Below are positions 1 to 8,145 of a stretch of 64,000 nt of DNA, piece by piece. Numbering within the stretch: the stretch's first letter is position 1; every line of letters begins with the position of its first letter. The translations under genes and the position numbers were made by a program. Source of the stretch: Vibrio genomosp. F10 str. ZF-129 (GTDB lineage Bacteria > Pseudomonadota > Gammaproteobacteria > Enterobacterales > Vibrionaceae); the NCBI RefSeq assembly GCF_000287055.2, contig NZ_AJYQ02000030.1, forward strand, positions 16,430 to 80,429. Reading direction: 5' to 3'. The notes beneath the pieces were generated by a model. It ran no database searches and was not told the origin of the DNA. It saw nothing but the letters and a program-made list of their open reading frames with translations.

Positions 1-5
1 CTCAC

Positions 6-326
6 TTAAACTTTTTTCTGTTTTGCTTCAAAAGCAGCCAACTGCTCTGGGGTGGCTTTCGGCTGATGGTTTTGTTTCCACTCATCATAAGTCATGCCGT
101 AGACACGCTCGCGAGCATCATCGATATCGAGATCCAAGCCGCTTTGCTCCGCTTCTGCTTTATACCATTTACTAAAACAGTTGCGGCAAAAGCCTGCCAA
201 AACCATAAGGTCGATGTTTTGAACGTCTTTATTGTCATCTAGATGAGAAAGCAAACGACGAAATACCGCCGCATCCAATTTGTCTTGATCTTGTTGAGAT
301 AGATTTTTGTATTTAAATTCAGCCAC
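6..326 (-). CDS. DUF1244 family protein
   Basis: A 106-residue soluble protein matching the small DUF1244 family of proteobacteria, whose function is not established. Conserved-looking parts are the central GFCRNCFSKW segment, with two cysteines three residues apart, and the following DDARERVYGMTYDEWK stretch. It has no signal peptide or membrane segment. The start is GTG, preceded by AAGGAATC at good spacing. It lies downstream of the Tim44-domain gene on the same strand, but a strong terminator separates the two, so it is probably transcribed on its own. Family assignment is fairly sure; the role is unknown. Confidence 0.85.
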   Translation of the reverse strand: MAEFKYKNLSQQDQDKLDAAVFRRLLSHLDDNKDVQNIDLMVLAGFCRNCFSKWYKAEAEQSGLDLDIDDARERVYGMTYDEWKQNHQPKATPEQLAAFEAKQKKV

Positions 327-389
327 TTTTGATTCCTTCTTATTATGTGCTTTCTGATTATGATCTTTTGAATTAGAAACTCAAATAAA

Positions 390-420
390 AAAGCGCTCAG
401 ACTTGAGATCTGAGCGCTTT
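390..420 (-). terminator. Rho-independent terminator after the Tim44-domain gene
   Basis: A perfect 12-bp stem (AAAGCGCTCAGA with TCTGAGCGCTTT) closes a 7-nt loop. Read on the minus strand it is followed by TTTTTTATTTG, as expected for a terminator of the gene ending at 459. Confidence 0.9.
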
Positions 421-458
421 GACATGACTAAATTGAGTAACCATCTTTAAGGTGAGTA

Positions 459-1361
459 TTAACCTTGAATACCGACGATCAACCAAGGCGAATTCGGTTG
501 CGTCAAATCACGCTCTAAATGCCAAATATCTTCGATGTCTTCTTCAACGCCTTCTACTGTGTCACGGTATCGGCCGCTAAACTGCAGACTCAACTGTGCT
601 TTTGTTGCGTCACAGTCGGCGCGAACGATTTCAGCATCAACGTACATAACATCGGTATGTTGATCACCTTCTGCTTTAGCACGCTCTGCTTTGAGATCTT
701 CAAACAAACTTGGAGAAACATATTCTTCAATGGTGTCGAGTTGGTTGTGGTTCCAAGCGCCTTGCAAAATGCGGTAGTGTTCACGAGAACCGTTGACAAA
801 CCCCGCTTGGTCAAAAGACGGCGGAAAGTTAAATGGAACATCATTTTGCGCGCCAAAACCAAAGCCACCTGTTGAGCTATTCGTTGCGGTATGCGATGCA
901 GTTGTGTTTGGCTGTTGTTCAAAATTATGAACATTTGGCTGTTCAAACTTTTGGCCTGCTCCACCGTACGCCGGCTGTTGACGAGCCTGATTCATACTGC
1001 CTTGTTTGGCTCCAAGCATGCCGCGTAGAAAACGAAAAGCGAGAAATGCGATAAGCCCCATAATGAGGATGTCCATGAACTGGATACCTTCAAAAGCACC
1101 ACCAAAGAATGCTGCAAGTAGACCGCCCGCTAAAAGACCACCCATTAGGCCGCCCATCAAACCACTTTTACGGCTGTTTTTTTGAGCTGCGCCCTGATCT
1201 CGGGTAACGTTACTGGTATTCGTTGTCTGCTGTTTTGGAGCCGGTGCGGTTTTAAAGCTCTTTCCGAAAGATTTACCACCACCAAATCTTTTCGCCTCTG
1301 CAAGCGGAGCTACAGCAACTGACACCATGATGAGTGCTATCAGTGAAAAAATCTTTTTCAT
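459..1361 (-). CDS. Tim44-like domain membrane protein
   Basis: A 300-residue protein with an N-terminal signal or anchor segment (residues 1-23, ending LAEAKRFGGG). A low-complexity linker rich in Gln, Asn and Thr follows, then two glycine/methionine-rich hydrophobic stretches (about 68-115, including GGLMGGLLAGGLLAAFFGG), another Gln/Asn linker, and a C-terminal Tim44-like domain (about 190-300) ending WLIVGIQG. Bacterial proteins of this family are poorly characterised; a membrane-associated role is inferred from the hydrophobic segments only. The start has a clear AAGGAAAAGC ribosome site. The gene is monocistronic with its own terminator. Confidence 0.85.
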   Translation of the reverse strand: MKKIFSLIALIMVSVAVAPLAEAKRFGGGKSFGKSFKTAPAPKQQTTNTSNVTRDQGAAQKNSRKSGLMGGLMGGLLAGGLLAAFFGGAFEGIQFMDILIMGLIAFLAFRFLRGMLGAKQGSMNQARQQPAYGGAGQKFEQPNVHNFEQQPNTTASHTATNSSTGGFGFGAQNDVPFNFPPSFDQAGFVNGSREHYRILQGAWNHNQLDTIEEYVSPSLFEDLKAERAKAEGDQHTDVMYVDAEIVRADCDATKAQLSLQFSGRYRDTVEGVEEDIEDIWHLERDLTQPNSPWLIVGIQG

Positions 1362-1538
1362 GCTTTTCCTTAATGTAATAATTATAGAAGCACGTTAATC
1401 ATAACCATTTAGTGAATTTATTAAAACAATCAACTCAATTTGTATGTATCAGAATATTGCAAAAACACACAGACTTAGTTGACGCTGTCCTATTGCTTCC
1501 CTAAAATATTGAACGTTGTTCATAATTGTAAATGTATC

Positions 1539-2129
1539 ATGGCCCGTAGAAACGATCATACCCGCGAAGAGCTTATCACCCTGACTCTTGAAACTGTTAA
1601 AGACTTTTTAACGGACAAGCCCCATCACGATCTCAGCTTACGTAAGATAGCGAATTTGATTGGCTATGTTCCTAGTACCTTGGTTAATGTCTTTGGTAAT
1701 TATAATTTACTATTGCTTCATGTCGTGGCGCAAACTTTAGACGAATTAAGCTCTGAAGCACGAACAGTGGTGGAAAAAAGCCGCGATACGCAAACTGCTC
1801 TTTATGAATTGGCTTATTGTTATCATGATTTTGCCCAACAGAATCCCTATCGCTGGCAACTCATTTTTGCTCATAACATGAATGGTGAAGCATTGCCTCA
1901 ATGGCAATCGGAACGTATCGATAATATGACTGGTATGCTTGAAAGCTTGCTGGGTATTATGGCGCCTCAAAGAACTGAGAACGAGATCCTGCAAGCGAGC
2001 CGAGTATTGTGGTCTGGGGTACATGGTATTACACTTTTAAGTGTTGATGATAAGTTCTTTGCTTCCGCTCCTATAGACGGCAAAGAGCTGATTGAAAATT
2101 TACTGTCTAACTACCTATCTAATTGGTGA
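1539..2129 (+). CDS. TetR-family transcriptional regulator
   Basis: A 196-residue TetR-type repressor. Residues 1-55 form the helix-turn-helix domain (RREDHTREEL-like first helix, then LSLRKIANLIGYVPSTLVNVFGNYNLLLLHV, cut here only as a description of the HTH region). The C-terminal half is a ligand and dimerisation domain. The frame is open 60 nt further upstream, but the Met at 1539 begins a typical TetR N-terminus and is preferred. The gene ends 15 bp before the LplT-PlsC fusion gene and is very likely co-transcribed with it, so it may control phospholipid acyl recycling. The ligand cannot be told from sequence. Confidence 0.85.
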   Translation: MARRNDHTREELITLTLETVKDFLTDKPHHDLSLRKIANLIGYVPSTLVNVFGNYNLLLLHVVAQTLDELSSEARTVVEKSRDTQTALYELAYCYHDFAQQNPYRWQLIFAHNMNGEALPQWQSERIDNMTGMLESLLGIMAPQRTENEILQASRVLWSGVHGITLLSVDDKFFASAPIDGKELIENLLSNYLSNW

Positions 2130-2144
2130 CAATAAGGACCTGCA

Positions 2145-4019
2145 ATGCCAGAGCATCCTCAATCTTCGTTACTAACTAAAAAGCGATTTTTACCTTATTT
2201 TGTCACTCAATTTTTTGGCGCTTTTAACGACAATGTATTCAAAAACACGCTATTACTGCTTGTTGCTTTTGCAGCAGTAGGCAGCCTACCGTTTTCAAGT
2301 AACTTATTTATTAACTTAGCTGCTGGGCTATTTATTCTTCCCTTTTTTCTTTTTTCCTCGACGGCGGGTGTATTAGCGGATAAGTACGAGAAATCACAAC
2401 TCATTCGCATTACAAAGCTATTTGAAATTGGAATCATGTGTTTAGGTGCGGTTGGATTTATCACCGAGAGTTACTTTATTCTATTGGTTCTCTTGTTCTT
2501 GATGGGGACGCAATCGGCATTTTTTGGCCCGGTAAAATATGCATTGCTACCACAGCATTTAAAATCTGATGAGCTTGTGTCTGGTAACGCTTTAGTTGAA
2601 ACAGGAACGTTTCTCGCTATTTTATTGGGCACACTCGCCGCTGGTGTAATTGCATCGACAGACCATGCGAAATACATTGCTGCATTGTGTGTCATTGCCT
2701 CAGCGATCATAGGCTACCTCTCAAGCCGAAAAATTCCAGAAGCACCGGCTAGCGCACCTGAGTTGGAATTTAAATGGCAGCCCATCAAACAAACAAGAAC
2801 AACATTAGCCATTGCCAAATCTGATCGCGTCATTTTCCAATCCATCATGGCGATCAGTTGGTTCTGGTTTTTGGGTGCCACCTACCTCACTCAATTTCCT
2901 AATTTCACTAAGCTGCACCTCAATGGTCAAGAAAGTGCGGTCTCCTTACTTTTGGCGCTTTTTTCAGTTGGCATCGCCTTAGGGTCGTTAGCTTGTGACA
3001 AGCTGTCCAATCATCGAATTGAAGTTGGTATTGTTCCGCTGGGCAGCCTAGGTATTAGCCTGTTTGGTTATTTAATGGTAGCGGCTATTCCTGAAGTATT
3101 ACCTGAATTTACGAGTTTTATTGATTTCATAGGCTACAAGCCACTATGGCCGGTGTTTACTTACCTGCTTCTACTCGGAGCATCGGGGGGAGTGTTTATT
3201 GTCCCTTTGTACGCTTTATTGCAATTACGAGCCCAGCCTAAGCAAAGAGCACAAGTCATCGCCGCTCTGAATATTTACAATTCCCTATTAATGGTTGGCA
3301 GTGCGATATTGGGCATCGTATTCCTGAGTGTTCTTGAATTTAGCATACCTCAGCTATTTGGCTTACTCGCGGTGTTAAACCTGTTAGTTGCGGTTTACCT
3401 GTGTATTCAAGTCCCCGTTTTTGTCGTGAGATTTTTGGTTTGGATCTTAACGCACACCATGTATCGTGTTAAACACACCAATGTTCAGCATCTTCCCAAG
3501 CAAGGCGGCGCACTCATCGTGTGTAACCATGTCAGCTATATGGATGCCCTTCTTTTGAGTGCGGTATGCCCTCGCCTTATTCATTTTGTTATGGAAGAGG
3601 ACTATGCAAATTTCCGTCCCATTAAAGGTTTTTTAAAACGAGCCGGTGTTATTCCAATTTCAGCCAACCGTAAAAGTTCTCTTAGACAAGCGTTTCAAGA
3701 AGTCGAAAAATCATTAAGTGAAGGTCATATCGTGTGTATATTTCCTGAAGGTCGCTTAACATCAGACGGCGAAGTAGGAGAGTTTATGCGTGGCATGGAC
3801 ATCATATTGAAGCGAAGCCCAGTTCCAGTTATTCCAGTGGCACTTAAAGGCCTATGGGGCAGCTACTTTAGCCGATTTAAAGGGCGCGCTTGCAAAGGGT
3901 TGCCTCGCCGATGTTGGTCTAAAATAGAAATTGAAATCGGGGAGCCTGTTGCATCGAGTTCCGCGACAACCCAACTTATGCGAGAAAAGGTGTCGCAACT
4001 TCGTGGTGAGTTTAAGTAA
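2145..4019 (+). CDS. LplT-like MFS transporter fused to a PlsC-type acyltransferase
   Basis: A 624-residue fusion. Residues 1 to about 420 are a 12-segment major facilitator domain resembling the lysophospholipid transporter LplT (early FGAFNDNVFKN motif, later GPVKYALLP). Residues about 440-624 are a 1-acylglycerophosphate acyltransferase domain with the catalytic NHVSYMD (H-X4-D, about residue 459) and FPEGR (about 534) motifs. In E. coli LplT moves lysophospholipids to the inner leaflet and Aas, which has PlsC and acyl-ACP synthetase domains, re-acylates them. Here the synthetase domain is absent, so an acyl donor must come from elsewhere. The inferred role is lysophospholipid uptake and re-acylation. 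The TetR gene lies immediately upstream. Confidence 0.85.
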   Translation: MPEHPQSSLLTKKRFLPYFVTQFFGAFNDNVFKNTLLLLVAFAAVGSLPFSSNLFINLAAGLFILPFFLFSSTAGVLADKYEKSQLIRITKLFEIGIMCLGAVGFITESYFILLVLLFLMGTQSAFFGPVKYALLPQHLKSDELVSGNALVETGTFLAILLGTLAAGVIASTDHAKYIAALCVIASAIIGYLSSRKIPEAPASAPELEFKWQPIKQTRTTLAIAKSDRVIFQSIMAISWFWFLGATYLTQFPNFTKLHLNGQESAVSLLLALFSVGIALGSLACDKLSNHRIEVGIVPLGSLGISLFGYLMVAAIPEVLPEFTSFIDFIGYKPLWPVFTYLLLLGASGGVFIVPLYALLQLRAQPKQRAQVIAALNIYNSLLMVGSAILGIVFLSVLEFSIPQLFGLLAVLNLLVAVYLCIQVPVFVVRFLVWILTHTMYRVKHTNVQHLPKQGGALIVCNHVSYMDALLLSAVCPRLIHFVMEEDYANFRPIKGFLKRAGVIPISANRKSSLRQAFQEVEKSLSEGHIVCIFPEGRLTSDGEVGEFMRGMDIILKRSPVPVIPVALKGLWGSYFSRFKGRACKGLPRRCWSKIEIEIGEPVASSSATTQLMREKVSQLRGEFK

Positions 4020-4031
4020 TCATCAAACCAA

Positions 4032-4082
4032 AACGCTGGTAGAACTGCAGCCCGCCTTTTTGCCAGCTTTTATACCAGCGTT
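4032..4082 (+). terminator. Long-loop hairpin after the LplT-PlsC gene, possible terminator
   Basis: A perfect 10-bp inverted repeat (AACGCTGGTA with TACCAGCGTT) encloses about 31 nt and starts 12 nt after the stop codon. The following CAATTTATCTT is only moderately T-rich, so terminator function is uncertain. Confidence 0.4.
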
Positions 4083-4174
4083 CAATTTATCTTAACGTTT
4101 GTTCAAATCATTAAGACTCGTTGATCCTATTTTTCTTATACACTACACACTCTGTTTTCAAATGACCGATTAAT

Positions 4175-5098
4175 ATGAATCAAATAAAACACCAAGTCCC
4201 ATTTTGGCTAGCAGGCGCCTTTTGTTTAACGCCTTATGTTTCTTCTCCGACTGCTTTGATTATCGGTTTTTTCCTCGCCAGCTTTGGGCTTATTCCTAGC
4301 CATTTATCGATAGGGAAATTGACCAAAAAACTATTGGCCATTTCAATTGTAGGCTTAGGATTCGGTATCCAATTTGAAGAAGCGCTAGCAGTCACTAGTC
4401 ATGGTATTGGTATTATCATGACGACCATCATAGGGACGCTTGTCATTGGGTGGTTTATCGCGAAAATGATCAGATTAGATAAAGTCACAGGGTACTTGAT
4501 TGCGGCTGGAACCGCTATTTGTGGCGGAAGTGCCATAGCTGCGGTTTCGCCAGCCATTAAAGCCGATGATGAAAAGACGGGGTTAGCGCTGGCGACAATT
4601 TTCGTTCTTAATTCGATCGCGTTGTTTATCTTCCCTGTCATCGGCCACGCGCTAGGCTTAGATCAACACACTTTCGGTACCTGGGCTGCTATTGCTATTC
4701 ATGACACTTCGTCGGTTGTCGGAGCCGCTTCTGCCTACGGAGAAGAGGCGCTGACAACTGCAACCACCCTCAAACTGGCGAGAGCTCTTTGGATCGTGCC
4801 TGTGGCGTTGATAAGTGCGTTGATTTTTAGCAATGAATCTAAAAAAATCACCATCCCTTATTTCATTGTGTTCTACTGCGTAGCGATTTTTGTCAGCGAC
4901 TTATTGCCACAGTTTGAAGATATCTATCAGGGGATATTTGCTTTAGCAAAGCAAACTTTGGTGCTGTGTCTTTTCTTAATTGGGTGTGGTATTTCAGTGG
5001 AGAAGCTCAAAGCTGCTGGGCCAAAACCTCTACTCTATGGCATTGCACTGTGGGCATTAATATCCACAACGTCACTTGCATGGTTAATGCTAACGTAA
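4175..5098 (+). CDS. YeiH-family putative sulfate exporter
   Basis: A 307-residue integral membrane protein with about ten hydrophobic segments, of the YeiH/UPF0324 family annotated as putative sulfate exporters; the substrate has not been firmly shown. Family marks include the glycine-rich [17 protein letters not shown] segment (about residues 110-126) and the [16 protein letters not shown] segment (about 176-191). It has no close operon partner. A 75-bp gap and an imperfect tandem repeat follow. E. coli yeiH lies next to a LysR gene (yeiE); a LysR gene is also nearby here, but it points the other way and resembles DsdC instead. Confidence 0.85.
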   Translation: MNQIKHQVPFWLAGAFCLTPYVSSPTALIIGFFLASFGLIPSHLSIGKLTKKLLAISIVGLGFGIQFEEALAVTSHGIGIIMTTIIGTLVIGWFIAKMIRLDKVTGYLIAAGTAICGGSAIAAVSPAIKADDEKTGLALATIFVLNSIALFIFPVIGHALGLDQHTFGTWAAIAIHDTSSVVGAASAYGEEALTTATTLKLARALWIVPVALISALIFSNESKKITIPYFIVFYCVAIFVSDLLPQFEDIYQGIFALAKQTLVLCLFLIGCGISVEKLKAAGPKPLLYGIALWALISTTSLAWLMLT

Positions 5099-5118
5099 GG
5101 ATGAAGGGCTTTAAACGG

Positions 5119-5168
5119 TGTTTGAACATCATGCTTTTAACATACTGTTTAAACATCGTGCTTTAAAA
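5119..5168. repeat. Imperfect 27-bp tandem repeat
   Basis: Two adjacent units, TGTTTGAACATCATGCTTTT at 5119 and TGTTTAAACATCGTGCTTTA at 5146, lie just after the YeiH-type gene. The second contains the palindrome TGTTTAAACA. No function is evident. Confidence 0.6.
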
Positions 5169-5204
5169 CCTGAGGTAACAACAACAGTTGGATGACAGTA
5201 AGAT

Positions 5205-5393
5205 TCAAAGCTCTTCTGCTTCTATTTTCACTTTAGATAATGTCACTTTGTCGCTTTTCTTACGCTTTACATTAATAACAAGCCCAACCACACAAAGAAA
5301 GGCCGACAATTCCGCCAATGATCGGACTAACCCTTGTGTGTTTATCGCAACCGCAACCAATATAACCACGGCACTCAATAAAACAGCTTTCAT
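5205..5393 (-). CDS. Possible small membrane protein
   Basis: A 62-codon reading frame giving two hydrophobic stretches (MKAVLLSAVVILVAVAI and LAELSAFLCVVGLVINV) followed by a basic and then acidic tail. The ATG at 5393 is preceded by AGGTAGAAGG; a TTG eight codons upstream is an alternative. I do not recognise the family. The membrane-protein-like composition favours a real gene over chance, but the frame is short and no conserved motif supports it. Confidence 0.4.
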   Translation of the reverse strand: MKAVLLSAVVILVAVAINTQGLVRSLAELSAFLCVVGLVINVKRKKSDKVTLSKVKIEAEEL

Positions 5394-5511
5394 CCTTCTA
5401 CCTATATGCACTTTCAATCCATTAATACGTTCTATTATGAGTTGTCGCTATATAGAGAAGAAATGATGTTTTGGACTAGGTAATACCAAAATTAACTAAG
5501 TTCAGAACTTG

Positions 5512-6393
5512 CTAGTTCAAATATCCTTCAATCCAGTTGATGAAGGTGCGTATTTTGGGTCGGTTTTCACTGCCTAAAGGGCACAGCAAATCATAACCTA
5601 AGTGTGTATTCATACTAGGGTATGGTGTAACAAACTCGCCCGAATCAATCCTATCTTTGACAAAATGATAGCGGCCCATAGCAACACCAAGGTGACTTCT
5701 TGCCGCTTCAATCGTCATAATTCGCTGACTGACGCTGTAAAACCGTTCAAAGACATCAATATCTAGATGATTCTCGTTTATCCATCGCTGCCACGCGTTT
5801 GAGTCAGACGCATGAATAAAGTTGATTCGTTTTAGAGACTCTAATCCATCTTCATAAATATGATGCTGCTTAGCATACTCAGGGGTACATACTGGAATAT
5901 ACATTTCACCAAATAGCCGCTGTTTATGCACGTTCGGGGAGTCATCGGCAGCAAAATAGATAGCAACATCAGCATGAGTACTATGGAATTCTTGCTGCTG
6001 CTCATGAGCAAATATATTTAAGTTAAATTTAGGGTATTTTGCTTTAAAGTCACCCAAACGAGGAATTAACCAGCCATTGGCAAACGCATTCGATGTAGCG
6101 ATGCTAATCTCACCAATCATGTCAGTCGTATTAATATCATTAATCTCAGAAAAAATACTGTGCAGAGACTTAGACAGCGTTGTATGAAATCGCTTACCTT
6201 CTTCGGTCAGCTCTAACTTACGTGTCCCCCTAATAAAAAGCTGAAAGCCCAACTCCCCTTCCAGTACTTTTATTCTATGGCTTACAGCACCTTGTGTAAG
6301 GTGTAATTCTACGGCTGCCAGAGTAAAGCTCAGCGTTTTAGCTGCGATGTTAAATGTATGCAGATTTCTTAATAATAATTGTTGATTTGCCAT
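5512..6393 (-). CDS. LysR-family regulator resembling DsdC
   Basis: A 293-residue LysR-type regulator. The N-terminal winged helix (residues 1-65) contains LHTFNIAAKTLSFTLAAVEL and AVSHRIKVLEGELGFQLF, very close to the E. coli D-serine regulator DsdC. The substrate-binding domain (about 90-293) shares GVAMGR with DsdC. The start follows a strong GGGGG element. It is transcribed divergently from a PTS permease gene; no D-serine dehydratase or DsdX transporter is present. The inferred target is the PTS gene, through a TTTAGT-N11-ACTAAA dyad between the two genes. The inducer is unknown, and the DsdC resemblance concerns the fold, not proven specificity. Confidence 0.85.
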   Translation of the reverse strand: MANQQLLLRNLHTFNIAAKTLSFTLAAVELHLTQGAVSHRIKVLEGELGFQLFIRGTRKLELTEEGKRFHTTLSKSLHSIFSEINDINTTDMIGEISIATSNAFANGWLIPRLGDFKAKYPKFNLNIFAHEQQQEFHSTHADVAIYFAADDSPNVHKQRLFGEMYIPVCTPEYAKQHHIYEDGLESLKRINFIHASDSNAWQRWINENHLDIDVFERFYSVSQRIMTIEAARSHLGVAMGRYHFVKDRIDSGEFVTPYPSMNTHLGYDLLCPLGSENRPKIRTFINWIEGYLN

Positions 6394-6452
6394 TATGCCC
6401 CCAGGATATCATCCACATATAGATTAAATTTTTTAATTCATAGTACTCTTAA

Positions 6453-6475
6453 TTTAGTTTGTTCGCATCACTAAA
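6453..6475. promoter_or_regulatory. Candidate LysR-type operator (T-N11-A box)
   Basis: A dyad TTTAGT-N11-ACTAAA with perfect 6-bp arms lies in the 182-bp gap between the divergent LysR and PTS start codons. The T-N11-A spacing is the classic LysR-type binding geometry. The centre contains TTCGC. Confidence 0.6.
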
Positions 6476-6575
6476 TAAGCTTCTAATACTCTTCGATTTA
6501 AGCACATAAACTAGAGAGGACTCTTAGTCCGCTCACCACATAATTATTAGTTTCAAACAAAATTTAGGGGTATAC

Positions 6576-8042
6576 ATGAATATTCTTGGGTATATGCAAA
6601 AAGTAGGTAAAGCGCTGATGGTGCCAGTTGCTACCTTACCAGCTGCAGCCATTCTTATGGGGATCGGCTACTGGCTTGATCCTGTGGGTTGGGGGTCAGA
6701 AAGCATTCTAGCCGCGTTCTTAATCAAATCGGGGGCGGCCATCATCGATAACATGGCTGTACTCTTCGCTGTTGGTGTCTCATTTGGATTAAGCCGAGAC
6801 AAAAATGGTTCAGCGGCGCTTTCGGGCTTCGTTTGCTTCCTAGTCGTAACCACCCTTCTTGATCCTGGCTCTGTAGCGCAGCTGATGGGTGCTGACATAA
6901 GTGAGGTTCCTGCGGCATTTGGCAAGATTAATAACCAATTTATCGGTATTATCATCGGTATTCTTTCTGCAGAAATCTATAACCGATATTCAACCGTAGA
7001 ATTGCCTCAGGCTCTCGCATTTTTCAGTGGTAAGCGCTTAGTACCAATCCTGACTTCTATTGCAGGTATGCTCCTTTCTTTTGCTCTTTTGCACATCTGG
7101 CCTTTTATTTACGATGCATTAATTCTATTTGGCATCAAACTGGAAAGTATGGGGGCGATTGGCGCAGGCCTATTTGGCTTCTTTAACCGTTTATTCTTAT
7201 CTGTTGGTATGCACCATGCACTGTATCCTGTGTTTTGGTTCGATGTCGTCGGTATTAACGATATTCCAAACTTCCTTGGCGGCGCACAATCTATTGCAAA
7301 TGGAACCGCGGTTATTGGTAAAACAGGTATGTATCAAGCTGGATTCTTCCCTGTCATGATGTTCGGCCTCCCTGCTGCTGCTCTCGCTATGTACCACTGT
7401 GCAGACGCGAAAAACAAAAGCCAGGTATTCGCAATTATGGTTGCTGCGGCTATGGCGTCATTCTTTACGGGTATCACAGAGCCACTAGAATTTAGCTTTA
7501 TGTTTTTAGCTCCAGCACTCTATCTAGTTCACGCCATTTTGACCGGCCTTTCTTTATACATTGCAGCGAGTATGGAATGGATGGCAGGTTTTGGGTTCTC
7601 AGCTGGATTTGTCGACTTTGTCCTATCAAGCCAAAACCCACTTGCGAACAAATGGTACATGTTGATCCTTCAAGGTCTTGTGTTCTTTGGGCTTTACTAC
7701 AGCATTTTTAGATTTGCTATCATCAAGTTCAACTTGCCTACTCCTGGACGTGGAGAGCAGATGGAAGATGAACAATCTACGTCAAATGCCGAAGGCTTAA
7801 GTGAGCTCACACAAGATTACATCGAAGCTATCGGTGGTGCTGAAAATATTCTAGAGGTAGATAACTGCATTACACGTCTGCGTTTGACCGTAAAAGATTC
7901 ATCACTTGCTGATTCTGACAAACTAAAGAAGCTTGGCGCTGCTGGTGTAGTGAAAATCGGAAAAGGCGGCCTACAGGTTATCATTGGACTGGGAAAAGTG
8001 GATAAAGTTGCCGAGCAAATGAAAGTCGCTTTAGCGAACTAA
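6576..8042 (+). CDS. PTS permease EIICB, NagE-like (GlcNAc/glucose class)
   Basis: A 488-residue phosphotransferase permease. Residues 1 to about 385 are the membrane EIIC domain; its start MNILGYMQKVGKALMVPVAT and the segments [13 protein letters not shown] and GITEPLEFSFMFLAP match NagE most closely. Residues about 405-488 are the EIIB domain with the phosphorylated cysteine in DNCITRLRL (about residue 430). E. coli NagE also carries EIIA; here it is absent, so phosphate must come from a separate EIIA such as Crr. The substrate is a hexose or amino sugar by family and is not settled. The ribosome site is AGGGG. A LysR gene is divergent to it, and a terminator follows. Confidence 0.85.
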   Translation: MNILGYMQKVGKALMVPVATLPAAAILMGIGYWLDPVGWGSESILAAFLIKSGAAIIDNMAVLFAVGVSFGLSRDKNGSAALSGFVCFLVVTTLLDPGSVAQLMGADISEVPAAFGKINNQFIGIIIGILSAEIYNRYSTVELPQALAFFSGKRLVPILTSIAGMLLSFALLHIWPFIYDALILFGIKLESMGAIGAGLFGFFNRLFLSVGMHHALYPVFWFDVVGINDIPNFLGGAQSIANGTAVIGKTGMYQAGFFPVMMFGLPAAALAMYHCADAKNKSQVFAIMVAAAMASFFTGITEPLEFSFMFLAPALYLVHAILTGLSLYIAASMEWMAGFGFSAGFVDFVLSSQNPLANKWYMLILQGLVFFGLYYSIFRFAIIKFNLPTPGRGEQMEDEQSTSNAEGLSELTQDYIEAIGGAENILEVDNCITRLRLTVKDSSLADSDKLKKLGAAGVVKIGKGGLQVIIGLGKVDKVAEQMKVALAN

Positions 8043-8066
8043 CTTTCTCAAGTATAGCGAAACATA

Positions 8067-8145
8067 TGTGATGGCTTCACCTCCATCACATTCCCCCTGA
8101 AGTGCAGAAGCGGCTAGTCATCGGATTTGCACTTCATTTTATTTA
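8067..8145 (+). terminator. Tandem stem-loops ending the PTS gene
   Basis: The first hairpin is TGTGATGG/CCATCACA (8067-8090). The second pairs TGAAGTGCA (8098-8106) with TGCACTTCA (8128-8136) and is followed by TTTTATTTA, which overlaps the end of the convergent menE. Confidence 0.65.
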
